Part shown: positions 1 through 12,487 of the stretch, one piece after another
Layout: each line of letters begins with the position of its first letter
How positions within the stretch are numbered: position 1 is the stretch's first letter
Origin: Sequoia sempervirens
Taxonomy: Eukaryota > Streptophyta > Pinopsida > Cupressales > Cupressaceae
Reading direction: 5' to 3'
NCBI GenBank assembly: GCA_007258455.2
Contig: VDFB02270651.1
Location: forward strand, 703,663,360-703,727,359
DNA: 64,000 bases
Translations under genes and position numbers: made by a program
Notes under the pieces: model-generated
Told to the model about the DNA's origin: nothing
The model's database searches: none
Seen by the model: the letters and a program-made list of their open reading frames with translations, nothing else

Positions 1-2378
1 GTTTCGGTTGTTGGAAAAGTACATTGGAAAAATGATGAGCCTGTAGTTGTTCATATAAGGAACATGTTGTTTGGAATTTGTGATCAACAAATCAAGAATA
101 CTACCCTCTAAGGGTACTTCAAAAATTTCCAGAATATGATGCATGCCAAGGAAGGAATTCCCACTTCAATTGTGGAACAATACAAATATACTATCTACTT
201 CATGGTGGATATTGACCAATGCCATGTGGAAGCTGTTGATCCTAGAACAATATGGATAATGCCCATGGGATATGAAGTAGAGGAAAAAAATTTCAAGATG
301 TATGCAGAACACTTATTGAGCCTGCCCCTAGATCCGACAAAAGAAAGGTTTGGAACCTATGCAGAAAAGAGCATGCAAGTCCATGATCAATTACAAAAGC
401 CTAAGATAGTCAAAAGAGTAAGGAGATAAGTAGAAGTCTTCACAGAAAGCATGGGATTACTTATAGAAGCTTTGAGAGAAGCAAGAATAAAGAGAGATGA
501 GGATGAAGCAGCAAAAGAGTTAGCAAAAACCGAGTCTGCTAGTCTGGGAGTATCTTCTACCCACACCAGATCTACTAGGAGTTCCCCATCCCTATCCACT
601 CCTTTAGTCAAGCTAGCTCAAGACAAGGCTTCTAGTAAAAGGAAGAAGAATAAAAGCACAAGAACATATGAATCCATTTCAAAAGATGAAGAAACTGAGT
701 CAAAAGAAGTTGTGAAAGTAATGAAAGCTACCAAAACTTAGGTTGTCAAGTTAAACAAGAGAAAATCTTCTAGTAAAGAAGAAAACACAAAGAAGGTGAA
801 AGTTGATAAACCTGGTATGTCAGTTGAGGAAGTTGAGAATGCAGTTATTAAGGATGGTAATCTTAAGCCCCTTTGTAAAAGGTTTGTAACTTTTGATGAA
901 TCTGGTCAAAGAATTCTTGAAGAAGTCACAATTAAACATATGAACATTTTCAATAAAGTTATTTTTGAAATCATTCCTGGTTTACCCAAGAGTTTGTATG
1001 ATCTTTTGGAATCAAGAAGATTAAATTCCAGAACAGAAGAAGAGAATTTGAGGAAAAGAATTCTTGCAGATCTTTGTCCAGAAATGTCAATTGAGGAGAT
1101 GAATTCACTCCTTGAAAAGGCCAAGAAGGATTTTAAAAGCAAGACAAGGGTGAATAAACTCATGATCGGTGAAACTGATGTTGTTGTTAATGAAACCAAG
1201 AAAACTTTGGAAGCATTTAATTTAAAGAATAAGATTAATGTTGAGGAAGTAAATACTAAAAAATGTTCCAAAAAATGAGGAAGTGAATGCAGATGCTGAG
1301 GATTTTTCAGATTCCTTTTGATGTGGAAAATACATAAATACCTATTGAAACTGAAGTTCCTAACTTGGTATTAGCTGAGGAGAAGGAGGTAAAAAATGAA
1401 GAAGTTGAAGTGCCTAAAGGAAATCTGGAAACAGTCTCTGAAGAACCCAAGGTTGAAGAAGAAAAGGTTCAAGTCAAGGAAATCAGAGTGGAGGCAAGAG
1501 ACACTGCCAGGGCAGTGAAGAAATCTCTGATGGAACAACAGGAAGAGTTTGATCCTGAATTGGATGAAAGCTCAATCAATCTAACTACTTTATCCCCAAT
1601 TTAGATGATGAAGGTCACTTCAATTTCTCAAGCTAAGTCCAGTGAGAAGATTTTGAAGTCTCACATAGAGGATAGTGAATTTCTAAGCCTTGCATCTGCA
1701 ATCCTGCTGAAATTAATGCCTACTCATGTCAAGGATCCATCTGGTTCCTCTTCTGGTGAGCTAAAGAAGCTCATAAATTTTGTATGTTCTCACTTTGAAT
1801 CTTTTGAAAAATCAGCCATGATTAAAGTTCAGATGGAGTTTAAGGAAAAGAGATTCGGTGGTTTGAAAGAACTAATTGCAAAAGATAAAACTCTACTAGC
1901 CACCTGCATGAGAAATATTCAAGATACTTTATCTAAAGGTGGAAATGTGTATAAGTCATGTTTAGTTTTATCAAAATTCACTGAATCCAATGAGAAAAAG
2001 GTGAAGGATATTGAAAAATAGTTGGCTACCCTTTCTGATGCTTTTGATCCATTAGTTGATAATGTTGGTGAGCATGAAGTTCAGGTAATATCTTTTCTTG
2101 AAAAAATAAGGAGTTTGAAGCATGAAAATGAAAGGATTGTAGGGAGAGCATGCGAACTCAGAGGACTAATTAGTCCAAAGATTGAAATAATGGTAAATGC
2201 ATTAAAAGAGGCCAAAGATGCTATAGCAGCTCATGACCCAGTAAATCTTGAAGCTGCAGAAACTATGTCTGATTTACTTTGTGGTCACATAACAATTCTA
2301 GAGAGTTTCAAAAAGGTTTGGGACACAAATTTAAGTGTGTTGAAGAATGATTTTGTGGATGTATTCAAATTTGTGTAA
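1..2378 (+). pseudogene. 3' internal frame of a Copia-type non-autonomous element (unknown protein, left arm)
   Basis: Decayed coding frame that enters from outside the window and ends about 240 bp before the LTR. Open blocks at 136-429, 451-741 and 796-1278 share one frame; 1365-1604, 1605-2021 and 2022-2378 share another, so one frameshift lies near 1279-1364 and single stops separate the blocks. The product is very rich in Lys, Glu and Ser, with a basic stretch (KRKKNKS) and heptad-like stretches that suggest coiled coil. It sits where SIRE-type Copia elements carry an env-like frame, but I see no signal peptide or membrane segment. The copy at 26620-28993 carries the same stops and the same frameshift, so both descend from an already broken ancestor. 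Function unknown. Confidence 0.7.
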
Positions 2379-2607
2379 GTCAGGTTATGCTTGTATAGTT
2401 TTGAAATTTTGTTTTTCGGGTCCCCAATTTTTCCATTGATATTAAAGGGGGAGATTTGTATAATGAAAAATGTGTATTCATCTTAGGGGGAGTTGCATTT
2501 CTGAGCTAAGGATAAAGTTTCTTTTTGGAGTTTTGAAGTGGTAGTGTAGTTCATGGTGGTACTGATCTGACACTTAGACATTTTTCACTAAGTGTTGCCA
2601 TCAATGC

Positions 2608-2620
2608 CAAAGGGGGAGAT
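2608..2620 (+). promoter_or_regulatory. Polypurine tract of the Copia-type element (left arm)
   Basis: Purine run CAAAGGGGGAGAT directly before an LTR that starts TGTTGG. This is the usual plus-strand primer position and form in SIRE-like Copia elements. Confidence 0.8.
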
Positions 2621-3720
2621 TGTTGGCAAGAGACACTGATAATTCTTTCAAGTGTTTTCATTGATGGAAACCCTAGTTAGTGAATGATCTGCATGCCATC
2701 ATTTTCTCCCACCGATAGACAATTTGCAAACAATAAGAAGAACAGAGCATTTGACAATTTGGTGATCATCGATTCATGTGCAAATTTTCTATTACTATTT
2801 TGAGTTGTGGATCTCATGGGATTTTTATCAGTATATTTCTTATGTTATCCATAAATCTTAGTGCCTTGTACCAAGCTATGTGTAAGTTTGGAGATTCGGT
2901 TGATATCATTTTGTTTATCAGTGTTTTGTGGCCGACTAAGTTGATATAATTTGTTGCGGATATTCGAAGAATATTTATTCAAATATTTTTGTGTTTGATC
3001 ACTATGTTTTCAGTCCAAGCTAATTTTTGAATGACCATTGCGGTTGCACATTGGATATTAATCAATATTTGAGCCGACAATTGCTAATATTTTTAAGTTT
3101 TATTGAAGCCGACTTGTAGCGACTAAATCCTTTGTTGCAAATATATATATGTGATCAGTTATATCATTTTGTGTGTGTGAAAGATGTTTTGAAGGGTGTT
3201 TGCGATTATCAGAAGGTTGATTAAGCAATTATGCATAGTTTCACTTGTGCATCACAGTTTTTGTAGTGTGATTTTTTGCAGAGCAGAGCAAAATTGTTGA
3301 ATTAGTTAGAAGGACAAAAGATCAACTGTTGAGCTTAACTAGAATTGAAATAAAGCATTTGTATATGCTATTCCTTTAGTTCATTCTCTTGGATATAATC
3401 CAAATCATTGTAAGGTAGTAAGCCTTTCTATTTTGAGCAATGACCTCTAGGCAGTGTGCCTGAATGCAAGCACATTCCCATTTTGTAATCTTTATTTTGG
3501 GTATAATCAAATTATATTGTGGATTGGCCATCCACCGTGGTTTTTCCCCTAATAGGGTTTCCATGTAAAAATCTTGGTGTTATGGTGATGTGATTGTTTT
3601 CTTTCTATTCATGCATATTTCTTTTGTTGAAAGCTTAATTGAGTTAAAGATCAAAATAATAAATTTAATTTTTGCACAACACTAATTCACCCCCCCTCTC
3701 AGTGTTGCTTGTTTCCAACA
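2621..3720 (+). mobile_element. 3' LTR of the Copia-type element (left arm)
   Basis: 1100-bp LTR with short inverted ends TGTTGG and CCAACA. It matches 25278-26377 (inverted, same length) and 41733-42833 (inverted). It contains the CCGTGG-TTTTTCCCC and GGGTTTCCATGTAAAA block common in plant Copia LTRs. By eye it differs from 25278-26377 by about 2% over the first 190 bp, and both differ more from 41733-42833. The flank after the LTR is TCATT in both arms. Confidence 0.88.
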
Positions 3721-4108
3721 TCATTGTCACCAAGAAGATAGTGCTGGAAAACAAATTGCAAAACCAAAGGAAGTAGTGGAATCTATAGAGTCACAAGCTG
3801 AGAAAAGTGACTTGAATGTATAACAGATCAGGCCACTTCCCCAAATCCCTGACATGAACATTATAGCTAATTCCCAATCAAATCCACCAACACAATAAAG
3901 TATGCAAAAAGGAGAAAAGGTGGAAAGCTCGTTTTTAGGAAATACCTGACTACAAAATTATCCTACATATATGTTAAATTAACTTTTGTGTCTATTGCAT
4001 ATATGATGGACTTGAAAGTATATTTCCAATCATAAACAATGTTATTGTAACCTTTTATATTATTATAAAAATATAATTAGTTGGCTTATAGCCTTTTATT
4101 TAAAAGAA
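3721..4108 (+). mobile_element. LINE-type insertion, 3' segment (left arm copy)
   Basis: 388-bp segment between the Copia-type LTR and the 5-kb LTR sequence; inverted counterpart of 24890-25277. It starts with a short open stretch rich in Lys, Glu and Ser (about 28 codons), ends in an A-rich run (TTTAAAAGAAAA), and is followed by AACAAGGCTTAATTTG, one copy of the 16-bp target duplication described for the right arm. Confidence 0.6.
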
Positions 4109-6985
4109 AACAAGGCTTAATTTGAACTTTAATAAAACTAGTATTATAATATTGAGGGTTATATCAATTGTAGTCAAGAATACAAGTGATTATTTTTACT
4201 ACTCATGGTACAAGAGTAAATCCATTTATAAAGAGATTCATCTATTTCCAAAATATACCTATGTAACTACTTTTTATGATTAAATCAAAAATATTATCAT
4301 GGAATTAATAATAACTTAAAATCTTAGAAACTATACCAAGAAACAATAATATTTTATAAGTATTAGCTAGGGAAAGAGGTGACCAAAATAAGTCTAACTA
4401 GATTATATACATTTATACTTGAATTCCATTTAAAATTAACTAAGATTTCAGACACTAAATAATGAAGCTCTTGGTGATATTGAGAGGTATATTGACCAAT
4501 TCAAATATGGCTTAATTAAATAAAGGACATCAAATCGACATATTAGACTATACGAATGATCTTAGTGAATGGAATGTTCTACCAAGACCAAGAATTTTTT
4601 TGGGTATCGATCTTCAAAAATATGGTTTGTGTCAAGTTTTGACTCATAAATCAGTAGTAGTTGTATAACAAATTTCTTAAAATATTGGAATTGACCATAA
4701 AAATAGATCTCTTTGGTGGATAGGAGATTCCAAGAACTCCATTCTCCAAATTTCAATCAAGTATAACAGTAGAGAAGTATGGAGATTGCTTGAAGAAAAG
4801 GAGATATCAAAGTAAAGAAAAAGAAGAGGTTCCAACGATCTTAATAAGTCATTGAGAACATAAGGATTGATCACAGGTTACCGATTATGGTGAATTTTGT
4901 GGTTCAAGAATGAGTAACTTGCATCCAAAATCGGTTACAAATAAGATCTAACAATAAGCAATAGCATGTGGAATCTTAATGAGCTCTCAAGTTTTGTGGA
5001 GGATAGATGATTGAGTCTAAGGGTGGTTGTTATAAATCTAAGAGTATTAGATAAATTTCTTAATGAAATACAAAATCTAAATATTACACTTTGTAGGTAA
5101 AGGAAGTTAAAATCTTTATATTATCAGAATCCATTCAATGAATAACACATTGTCGATAAGAACAAAGTCATAATATGATCAAATCCCAAACGTTTCCCAA
5201 CATATGATGTCTCCATTGAATACTACACAACGAGAATGCAATGAATTCCCTCCACAAGGATGTCCATCAATACCAACAAATACATCAATGTAATTTGCAT
5301 GCCAAGCATGACCATTGAATGAAAGGAGAGATTTAATATTCAAAAGGAAATGTAGTAAATAGAATCGCTATGCTTAGTCATAAATAAGACACCAACTACC
5401 CTAAGCACCACTACAACATGCATGAAGGAAAAATAGGGGAACCAACCGATCATCCACTACTACATGGCATCGGTCAAGGAAAACCATTAGGCCATAAGGT
5501 TTTGTATTACCATAATTTGGTTGAAAAAGTTTATGAGAAAATTTGTATAACACCTCACCATGCACGTAAATATATCAATTACATACAAGTCACAATGATT
5601 AATATAAAATATACTATAAGGCTTTATAGTATTGAAGGATCCCATTATAATAGTTAAATATTTACACAACAGGGTCAATTTACATACCTAAAACTTAAAG
5701 GTATAACTTACAAATTGGGTCTTCGATCCTCTTTTGTTCAACAAACTCACTAGCTTCCTCTAGAATCCCAAATTCCTCCTCCCTTGGAGGGTTATGAATA
5801 TCTCCAACAAATTCCAAGAATACATGACTCTGAGCAGCCTTTGATGAATTCTTCCGACAAGCCATCAACCCTGGAGAGTGATATTACTGAGGAGTGTGTG
5901 CTTCAGAAATCCTCCTTTCCTAGAAAACTTATTGAATCCTCCCCCAAAATTCTCTCAAAAGGAAAGATTATTTACTAGAAGGAAGCCCTTCCCCACTAAA
6001 AACAAAAATCCATCCAAAAATCTCTAAAATTACCAAAAGTATTTTCTAGAGAAAAGCCGTAAAGATTCCATGCAAATTTTATTTTTAGAAACTATTATTT
6101 TTTAATAACTACTTGAGTTGCATGTTGTTGCATGCTCACTAGACTGTCATGTGTAGTCCCATTTTAGAAAATCTATTCAATGATTTCCTCATGAGCCATA
6201 AACTTTATTTACTCATCATATTATTCTTTTACTATTTATTAATCACAACATCCCATTATAATATTTTATTTTATTTTAATATTCATTACATATTTAATTT
6301 AGTATAATATTTCATTAAACTCTTTTAATAAATATATTTATATTTAATTATCGATGTGCCCTTTTAACTTAATTAATTTATTTTAACATATCAATTAATC
6401 AAAACAAAATTTATCAACAGATTTAAATTAAACAAACCAAATATCAACAACAATTACCTAACCATAATCAGGGTAAAAAAATGAGACCAACTAACCATAG
6501 ACAACATACAACATTGACGAGGTGTCAAACTAGATACTCATCCTCTTCGAGGATGATGGCTAGAGTAGGAGACCAGTTGCTATCTTCAATCAACTATTCC
6601 ATTAGGTTTAAGGCATGCTCATACCTTCAAGTTCAAGTGGAGTCGATGCCTAGTACCTGTAACCTATAGAACGGTCGAGCGTCTACATATACATATAATC
6701 AGGCACATTGTGAAAAGGAAAATTGCAGCGTTGTAGGGTACTCACAAGTGAGTAATGTGACACTATCCCTTTGACTTAAACACAACAAACAAGTAACTAC
6801 ATTAACTCATAAACCATCAGCTACATAGCAATCAAAATGATAATCATATAGTGTTCATGATAAAATAATCACATACTGATCATAACAATGCATCTATATA
6901 CAATATCATAAAATAGATCAACTACTTACATCATTAGCACATACCTTTAAATATCCACATTATTTAACCTCCATCTCCAAGTTCC
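4109..6985 (-). mobile_element. Fragment of the 5-kb Ty3-type LTR (left arm)
   Basis: Reverse complement of 22014-24889, and more distantly of 16403-19266. It is cut by the assembly gap about 47 bp before the expected LTR start. Short open frames in it (5418-5657, 5784-5978, 6481-6669) recur in the other copies only because the LTR is repeated. Confidence 0.85.
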
Positions 6986-7085
6986 NNNNNNNNNNNNNNN
7001 NNNNNNNNNNNNNNNNNNNNNNNNNNNNNNNNNNNNNNNNNNNNNNNNNNNNNNNNNNNNNNNNNNNNNNNNNNNNNNNNNNNNN
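6986..7085. other. Assembly gap, 100 N
   Basis: Exactly 100 N, the conventional size for a gap of unknown length. It truncates the left inverted arm and borders the pyrimidine tract, so the linkage of 1-6985 to the rest is not proven by sequence. Confidence 1.
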
Positions 7086-7858
7086 TGTTAGGTATCTCTC
7101 TCTCCTCTCCAGCCCTCTCACTCTACCTCCTCCTACTTTCTCTCTCCCTCTCTTGGGTCTCTCTCTCTCTCAGCCTTCTCCTCACCCTCTCCTCTTGTTG
7201 GATCATATATATATATCTCTCGGTCCACCCTCCACCCTCCACCCCCTCTCCAGCTCTCCATGTTTGTCTCCAGCTCCACTCTCCACCCTCCATCTTGGGG
7301 TCCTCTCTCTCCATCTCCACCCCCCTCCCTCACATTCCTCTTTCTCCTCCTCCAACCCTCCCCTCCACCCCCCTCCCTCTCTTGGTCTCTCTCTCTCAGC
7401 CCTCTCCTTCTCCATTCATTCCTCTCTCCCTCATTCTCTCTCCTCCTAACCCCTCTCCTCCTACTTGCTCTCCCTAATTTGGGTCTCTCTCCTCCTCCTA
7501 CCCCCCTCCTTCCATTCTCCCTCCCCTCCACTCCCTCTTCCTCCTTCCTTCCTGTTGTCCTCTCTCTTCCTCTCACCATTATCTCCTTCCCTTCCTTCCT
7601 CCTCCCTCTCAACCCCTCCACCCCCCCTCCTCCTCTCCTCCCTCCTTTATTCCAGGTCCTCTCTCTCAACCCTCTCCCTCCCTACCCCTCCCTCTCTTGG
7701 GTCCTCCTCTCTCTCCAACCCTCTCCCTCCCTGCCCCACCTCCTTTGTTGAGATATCTCTCTCTCTCAACCCTCTCCCTCCTACCTACTCTCTCTGTCAA
7801 CCCTCTCCCTCCTACCCCCTCTCCCTCTCTCTCTTTCTCTCAACCCTCTCCCTCCTAT
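7086..7858 (+). repeat. Pyrimidine-only (CT-rich) low-complexity tract
   Basis: About 770 bp almost entirely of C and T on the plus strand, built from CTCTCC, CCCTCC, TCTCTC and CAACCCTCTCCCTCC modules, the last repeating several times near 7660-7855. Long open frames across it on both strands are a consequence of composition. Confidence 0.95.
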
Positions 7859-9584
7859 GTTGGAAATATATGTCTAAATCCCATAGGCTAAAACCTCCAT
7901 TGGAGCCAAGTCGGTGTGACATTCTATGTCTGGCTGATGAGCAGATTTGTAACTTTATGTCTCATGGTGATGGAATGCCATGAAAATCCACAACAATTTG
8001 CTTGTCATGTGATGCAGAGGGGATGGGACATTAGTCAAAACTCAAAGTTTCAAGGATTACAATGATGCAATCTCAAACACTCTTCCAGGCACCCTGATGG
8101 AGACAAGCCTCAATAGTGCACTTATAACTTAGATGCTTTCCTAATGGACCCAAACCCTTGGAGTGATCTCAAGGAACTCAAAAAAACTTTTCTTGAATGG
8201 TTTCAAATCCCCAAACCTCTGTCTTAGACAAAACTCACTTTTTGCTCCTTGACTAGGCTTCTAGCGATGGTTTTTCGAATTTTCACTCAACTTCCCCAAA
8301 AGAATCCTCAATATAATGACTGATTTAGATGTGATTCATGATGATACACAACATATCAAATCATTTATGGGACTATGAAACTTATCCCCTGACTACACAA
8401 AGCAATCCCTCTCTAAACTTATCCCCTGACTATGAAACTTTCAACAGTGTTTTAAAATGTTCCCAAACCAAATATTTTCAAGGTATTAGTCTTCTTTGAC
8501 ACCCTCAACACCCTAAATCACAAAACCCTCAATAAATTGCTCCAAAACTAGGGCCTCTTGAAATTTAACTTTCCCAACACTTCCAAAACCTTCTCTTGGA
8601 CTTTTAACCAATAACTCAAAATATCTAAACACCTTCAACTCAGAAATATTCCCCTTATTAAGGTAGATCTCCTGCTGCTACACTTTAGGCACCATTTTCA
8701 TGCCCTTTTCCTTGCTAAAACTTGGTGTACACCCAAGAATCACTCTTTCCTACACAATAACTTGTTAGATATGTATAATACAAGTTAGATATGATCCATT
8801 TCACAAGTTTTCAGTCACACTCTCCCATGAAATGGATCATTTATTCATGAAGACTCTCAAAACTAGTGAAAAATCTATACTTTTTGAGGACAGTCAGCAA
8901 TATAACACAAGAAACTGATTCCCAATGTTATTTAGGTCATTCAGAAGGTTAAATGCATGTAAATACAAGTTCTTAAACCATCCAAATGAGCATGAAACCA
9001 AAAGGAATCAGATATTCATCGAAAAAACTCAAGAAAATGCAAAAAGATTGAAGTTTTTATTGATTTTCTGTAGTAGTCCGTACAACACTTGCAATATCAG
9101 CCAAACCTCCATAATTTTTTTTTCTCCAGGCTTATAGACTCATCCTACAACTATCTAAACTGATTAGAATTGATTTTATTACATTATTGTGATTAAAACT
9201 CCTAAAACTCACTTTTCCGCCCAAAGTTGGATTTCAAAAATTTGAATTTCCAACATTGCAATTTATTAACTCCTATTAACTATAAAGCTTCCAAAACTAT
9301 TACATATCATCATTCAACCTTATTTAACCTAATTGAAACATCATATACCTATTTAAACTCCTAGAACATCATTGTTCCATTTACAAGTCAATTTGGTCCT
9401 ATGGTCCTTATCAAGACCCTTAGGACTTTTGATCTTCCTATTACACTCATCCATGCCAAATGCCATTATAGGCTTCAAAATGCTATAATTGATGCTCTGG
9501 AAATTTTTATAGGCCATCAAGACCCCTGCCATCTCTTGACTCTCCAAATGATCCTCAAGGAGTGTGGGTGCTCTTGCACCATCA
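7859..9584. other. No recognisable gene; isolated PPR-repeat arm near 7950
   Basis: AT-rich DNA without supported coding sequence. At about 7956-8000 there is one arm of the palindromic PPR-derived repeat (TCTCATGGTGATGGAATGCC) found in the array at 9585-10870. The rest is C/A-rich on the plus strand and resembles 61950-63050 only in style; no clear alignment was found by eye. Confidence 0.5.
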
Positions 9585-10870
9585 TGGCATTCCACCACCA
9601 TGAGACCACATTTCTTTGAGGCATTTTTTTCAAACAGTTCATTCCCTTGTCTATGCTATTGCTTACTATTATGCTATGATAGATTTTTTCTAAGCATCCA
9701 TAGCTTGTTTGAAAAGCACACATTTTAGGATTTTAGCCATAGCAGCAAGGCAATGAACTATTTAGCTCATCTTTTGATAGACATGTATAAGAAAATGTGT
9801 TAGCATAGACAAAGGCAGTGAACTCTTTGAAAAATGCCTCCAAGAAATGAGGTCTCACGGTGATGGGATGACATGACGAATGCCATGACAAGAAAATTGC
9901 TATGGATTGTCATGGCATTCCATCACCATTGAGACCACATTTCTTTGAGGCTTTTTTCAAACAGTTTGCTGCCTTTTCTATGCTATTGCTTATTAGTATG
10001 CTTTGATATATTATTTTTTTTCCACAAGCATCCATAGCTTTTTGGAAGCACCTATTTTGGGCTTTTAGCCATAGCAGCAAGGAGGTGAACTGTTTGATAA
10101 AAAGCTTTGGTAAACATGTATGCAAAATGTGGTAGCATAGACAAGGCAGCGAACTGTTTGAAAAAATGCCTCAAAGAAATGTGGTCTCATGGTGATGGAA
10201 TGCCATGACAATCCACAACAATTTGCTTGTCATGGCATTCCACCACCATGAGACCACATTTCTTTGAGGCATTTTTTTAAAATAGTTCATTCCCTTTTCT
10301 ATGCTATTGCTTACTATTATGCTATTATAGATTTTTTCTAAGCATCCATAGCTTGTTCGAAAGCACTTGTTTTAGGCTTTTAGCCATAGCAACAAGGCAA
10401 TGAACTGTTTGGGTAAATGCTTTGATAGACATGTATGAAAAATGTGTTAGCATAGACAAGGCAGTGAACTCTTTGAAAAAATGCCTCAAATAAATGAGGT
10501 CTCATGGTGATGGAATGCCATGACAATCAAAAGCATTTGATTGTCATGGCATTCCCATCAGTCATCAGACCTCATTTCTTTCGACATTTTTCAAAAAGTT
10601 CAACACTGTAATCTGATATTAACACTATTGTGCTTTTGATATATTTTTCCAAGCATCCATAGCTTGTTCGAAAGCACTTGTTTTAGGCTTTTATGCAACA
10701 AGGCAACACTTGAACTATTTGACAAAATCCTTTTGGTAGACATGTATGAAAAATGTGGTAGTATGGACAAGGTAGTGGTACATTTGAAAAATGCCTCAAA
10801 GAAATGTGGTCTCATAGAATGCCATGACAACCAAATGCAATTGGTAGGCTGCTCTAGTTATTTGTTATGC
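9585..10870. repeat. Array of about 310-330-bp palindromic units derived from a PPR gene
   Basis: Four head-to-tail units start near 9586, 9917, 10233 and 10545 with TGGCATTCC and end near 9880, 10207, 10523 and 10830 with GGAATGCCA. Each unit's two ends are inverted copies of about 75 bp, so the tract alternates inverted repeats. Translations show PPR-like peptides: KKMPQRNVVSW (minus, 9517-9723) and LVDMYEKCGSMDK (plus, 10664-10903), matching the typical LVDMYAKCGS and MPxRNVVSWNAMI signatures of plant PLS-class PPR proteins. All copies are broken. A further copy lies at about 61755-61960. Confidence 0.75.
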
Positions 10871-11035
10871 AATGTGAAATGTTGCATAACTACTTGGAAT
10901 TGACTTTGTAAAAACTATATTGTAATTGAAATTTTGTCATCTATCAGCATCTAGTTATTAGTTATGAAATGTGAAGCAATGCTTTCATTTTGAAAGATGT
11001 GCAATGCAATGTAATCAACGTTATGAATATAAACT
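10831..11035. repeat. Dispersed repeat shared with the 3' flank of gene copy 2
   Basis: The reverse complement matches about 61565-61760 (GATTACATTGCATTGCACAT, then ATGCAAT-rich sequence). A third, weaker version lies at about 13130-13205. It joins the PPR-derived array to the gene region in both copies. Confidence 0.65.
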
Positions 11036-11040
11036 ACAAA

Positions 11041-11300
11041 AATCTATTTTTTACTAAGTTATCGGTTCAGTTTTGGGTTCGGGATTGGGTTCAAGAACCC
11101 AGTTAGCCGGTTCGGGAAAAAATTTTTTTGGGGTTGGGTTCGTTTTGGGTTCAGTCCTATAAAAATCAGAAATATATACATATTTGCAGCAGTAATCAAG
11201 TTCAGAATACACCACCATATTAATAGTCAAATAACATAGCAAAAATACACCACCACTTTCATAGTGAAATATTAAAATATTAGTGATCTACTCGAATGTC
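11041..11300 (+). mobile_element. hAT-like terminal/subterminal sequence (GGTTCGGG repeats)
   Basis: Reiterated GGTTC / GGGTTCGGG motifs at 11062-11155, including the palindrome GGTTCAAGAACC, then a T/G run and an AT-rich tail. A homologous stretch in the same order lies at 63060-63300. Repeated GGTTCGGGTT motifs are typical of plant hAT transposon ends. No transposase and no matching second terminus were found, so this is a fragment or a solo end. Confidence 0.45.
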
Positions 11301-12480
11301 ATGATATAAAATTATAAATTAAAGTTCAAACATAAAAATGTCAAGTGTTTACAATCAGCCATTATTGATCATTGACCAATCTGAAAAGTGTGAACATTTT
11401 TCTGTGTGGAACGAAAACAAGAAAACAGTGTTACATAATTATTTACATTATGAAAGAGCCAAAACCTTTTTCTTGCAAATCATAGAAGAATCTCAAGTAT
11501 TTTTTGGGTGTCCTTGCCTTGGAACGGAACTATACTGAGCCATGAATGATTGACCAGGAACTGTGAGAAAGAAATAAGATAAATCACATGTAACTTGTTG
11601 CAATTTCTTTCCTTGGGAAAAAGGGTAAAGTTTTCTTTTCAGGGAGAATCTCCTTTAGAGTTTGAACGCATTGATAATTTTCAAGATAGACTTAGCCAAA
11701 TATGTCATCTAGGTTTGAAGCTTTTAGGTAAAATGTTTGCTTCTTTAAATTTTGTTCAAAATTCAAGATGCAGGCTCTCCTCCCTTAGGGAAGAGAAGGC
11801 ATATCAAACCTAACACTCTTATGCAACACTTCTTAAGTTCTTGTTGATGCAGTATTAGATGCGAAGTTTCAAAATAGGCATGGTTATATAAATTCTCATC
11901 TCATGACTATCATTGCATCAAATTAAGAATTTTCAATCCTTTATGGTCTAGACAAGAGAAGTATGGAGTAGTGTTCCAATGCTAAAGTCTTATTGTGAAT
12001 CTCTTTGCTATGAGTGGTTCAAAAATGAGGAATCTATCTTCTGCACCAAATGAGAAATATTCACAATATGTGCTAGGAAGGAATAAGTCCATAAGATCGA
12101 GTATGCAAGAGCTGAGAATTGCAAAATTGGCTTAAATTTGACTTCCAAACATAGAAATTTTCACACTTTTCAATGTTCACACGTAAGTCAAAAAAATATG
12201 TGCATAAGTTGTAAAGTATACACTTGAATACACGTAACTCATATCTATTGAACCATGAATTTATAATTTGCAAATATGGACACCATCGATAAAAATATTT
12301 GTATTAAGCAAATAGCCATGTACACATACATCAATATATGTTGATATAAGTATAAAATATAGTTACAAAATAGCCATATAGGCTTACGAGAATGCCATAT
12401 AGGCATTCAATGTCAAATATATCCAATACAAAGTATGTACAAAATTGCCATGTAGGCATACAACAAAGGGCTCTGTGCAT
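11301..12480. other. No recognisable gene; weak inverted similarity inside
   Basis: Non-coding, AT-rich. Around 11378-11460 (plus) and 12190-12090 (minus) there are similar short peptides (EKCEHFSVW against EKCENFYVW), suggesting a degraded inverted pair about 700 bp apart. Near 12370-12455 three copies of GCCATATAGGC-like sequence occur. Confidence 0.4.
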
Positions 12481-12487
12481 TCAAAAT

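Noticed and set aside
906..1271. 121-codon minus-strand frame and its mirror at 27796-28089
   Set aside because: Antisense shadow of the Lys/Glu-rich frame of the Copia-type element.
5418..5657. 79-codon frame repeated at 17732-17971 and 23341-23580
   Set aside because: Recurs only because it is within the repeated 5-kb LTR; no domain and no consistent start context.
6481..6669. 62-codon frame repeated at 22330-22518
   Set aside because: LTR sequence; the first LTR copy does not keep it open.
7123..7983. Several overlapping open frames of up to 178 codons on both strands
   Set aside because: They lie in a pyrimidine-only tract; lack of stops follows from composition, and products are Ser/Leu/Pro or Arg/Glu/Gly simple sequence.
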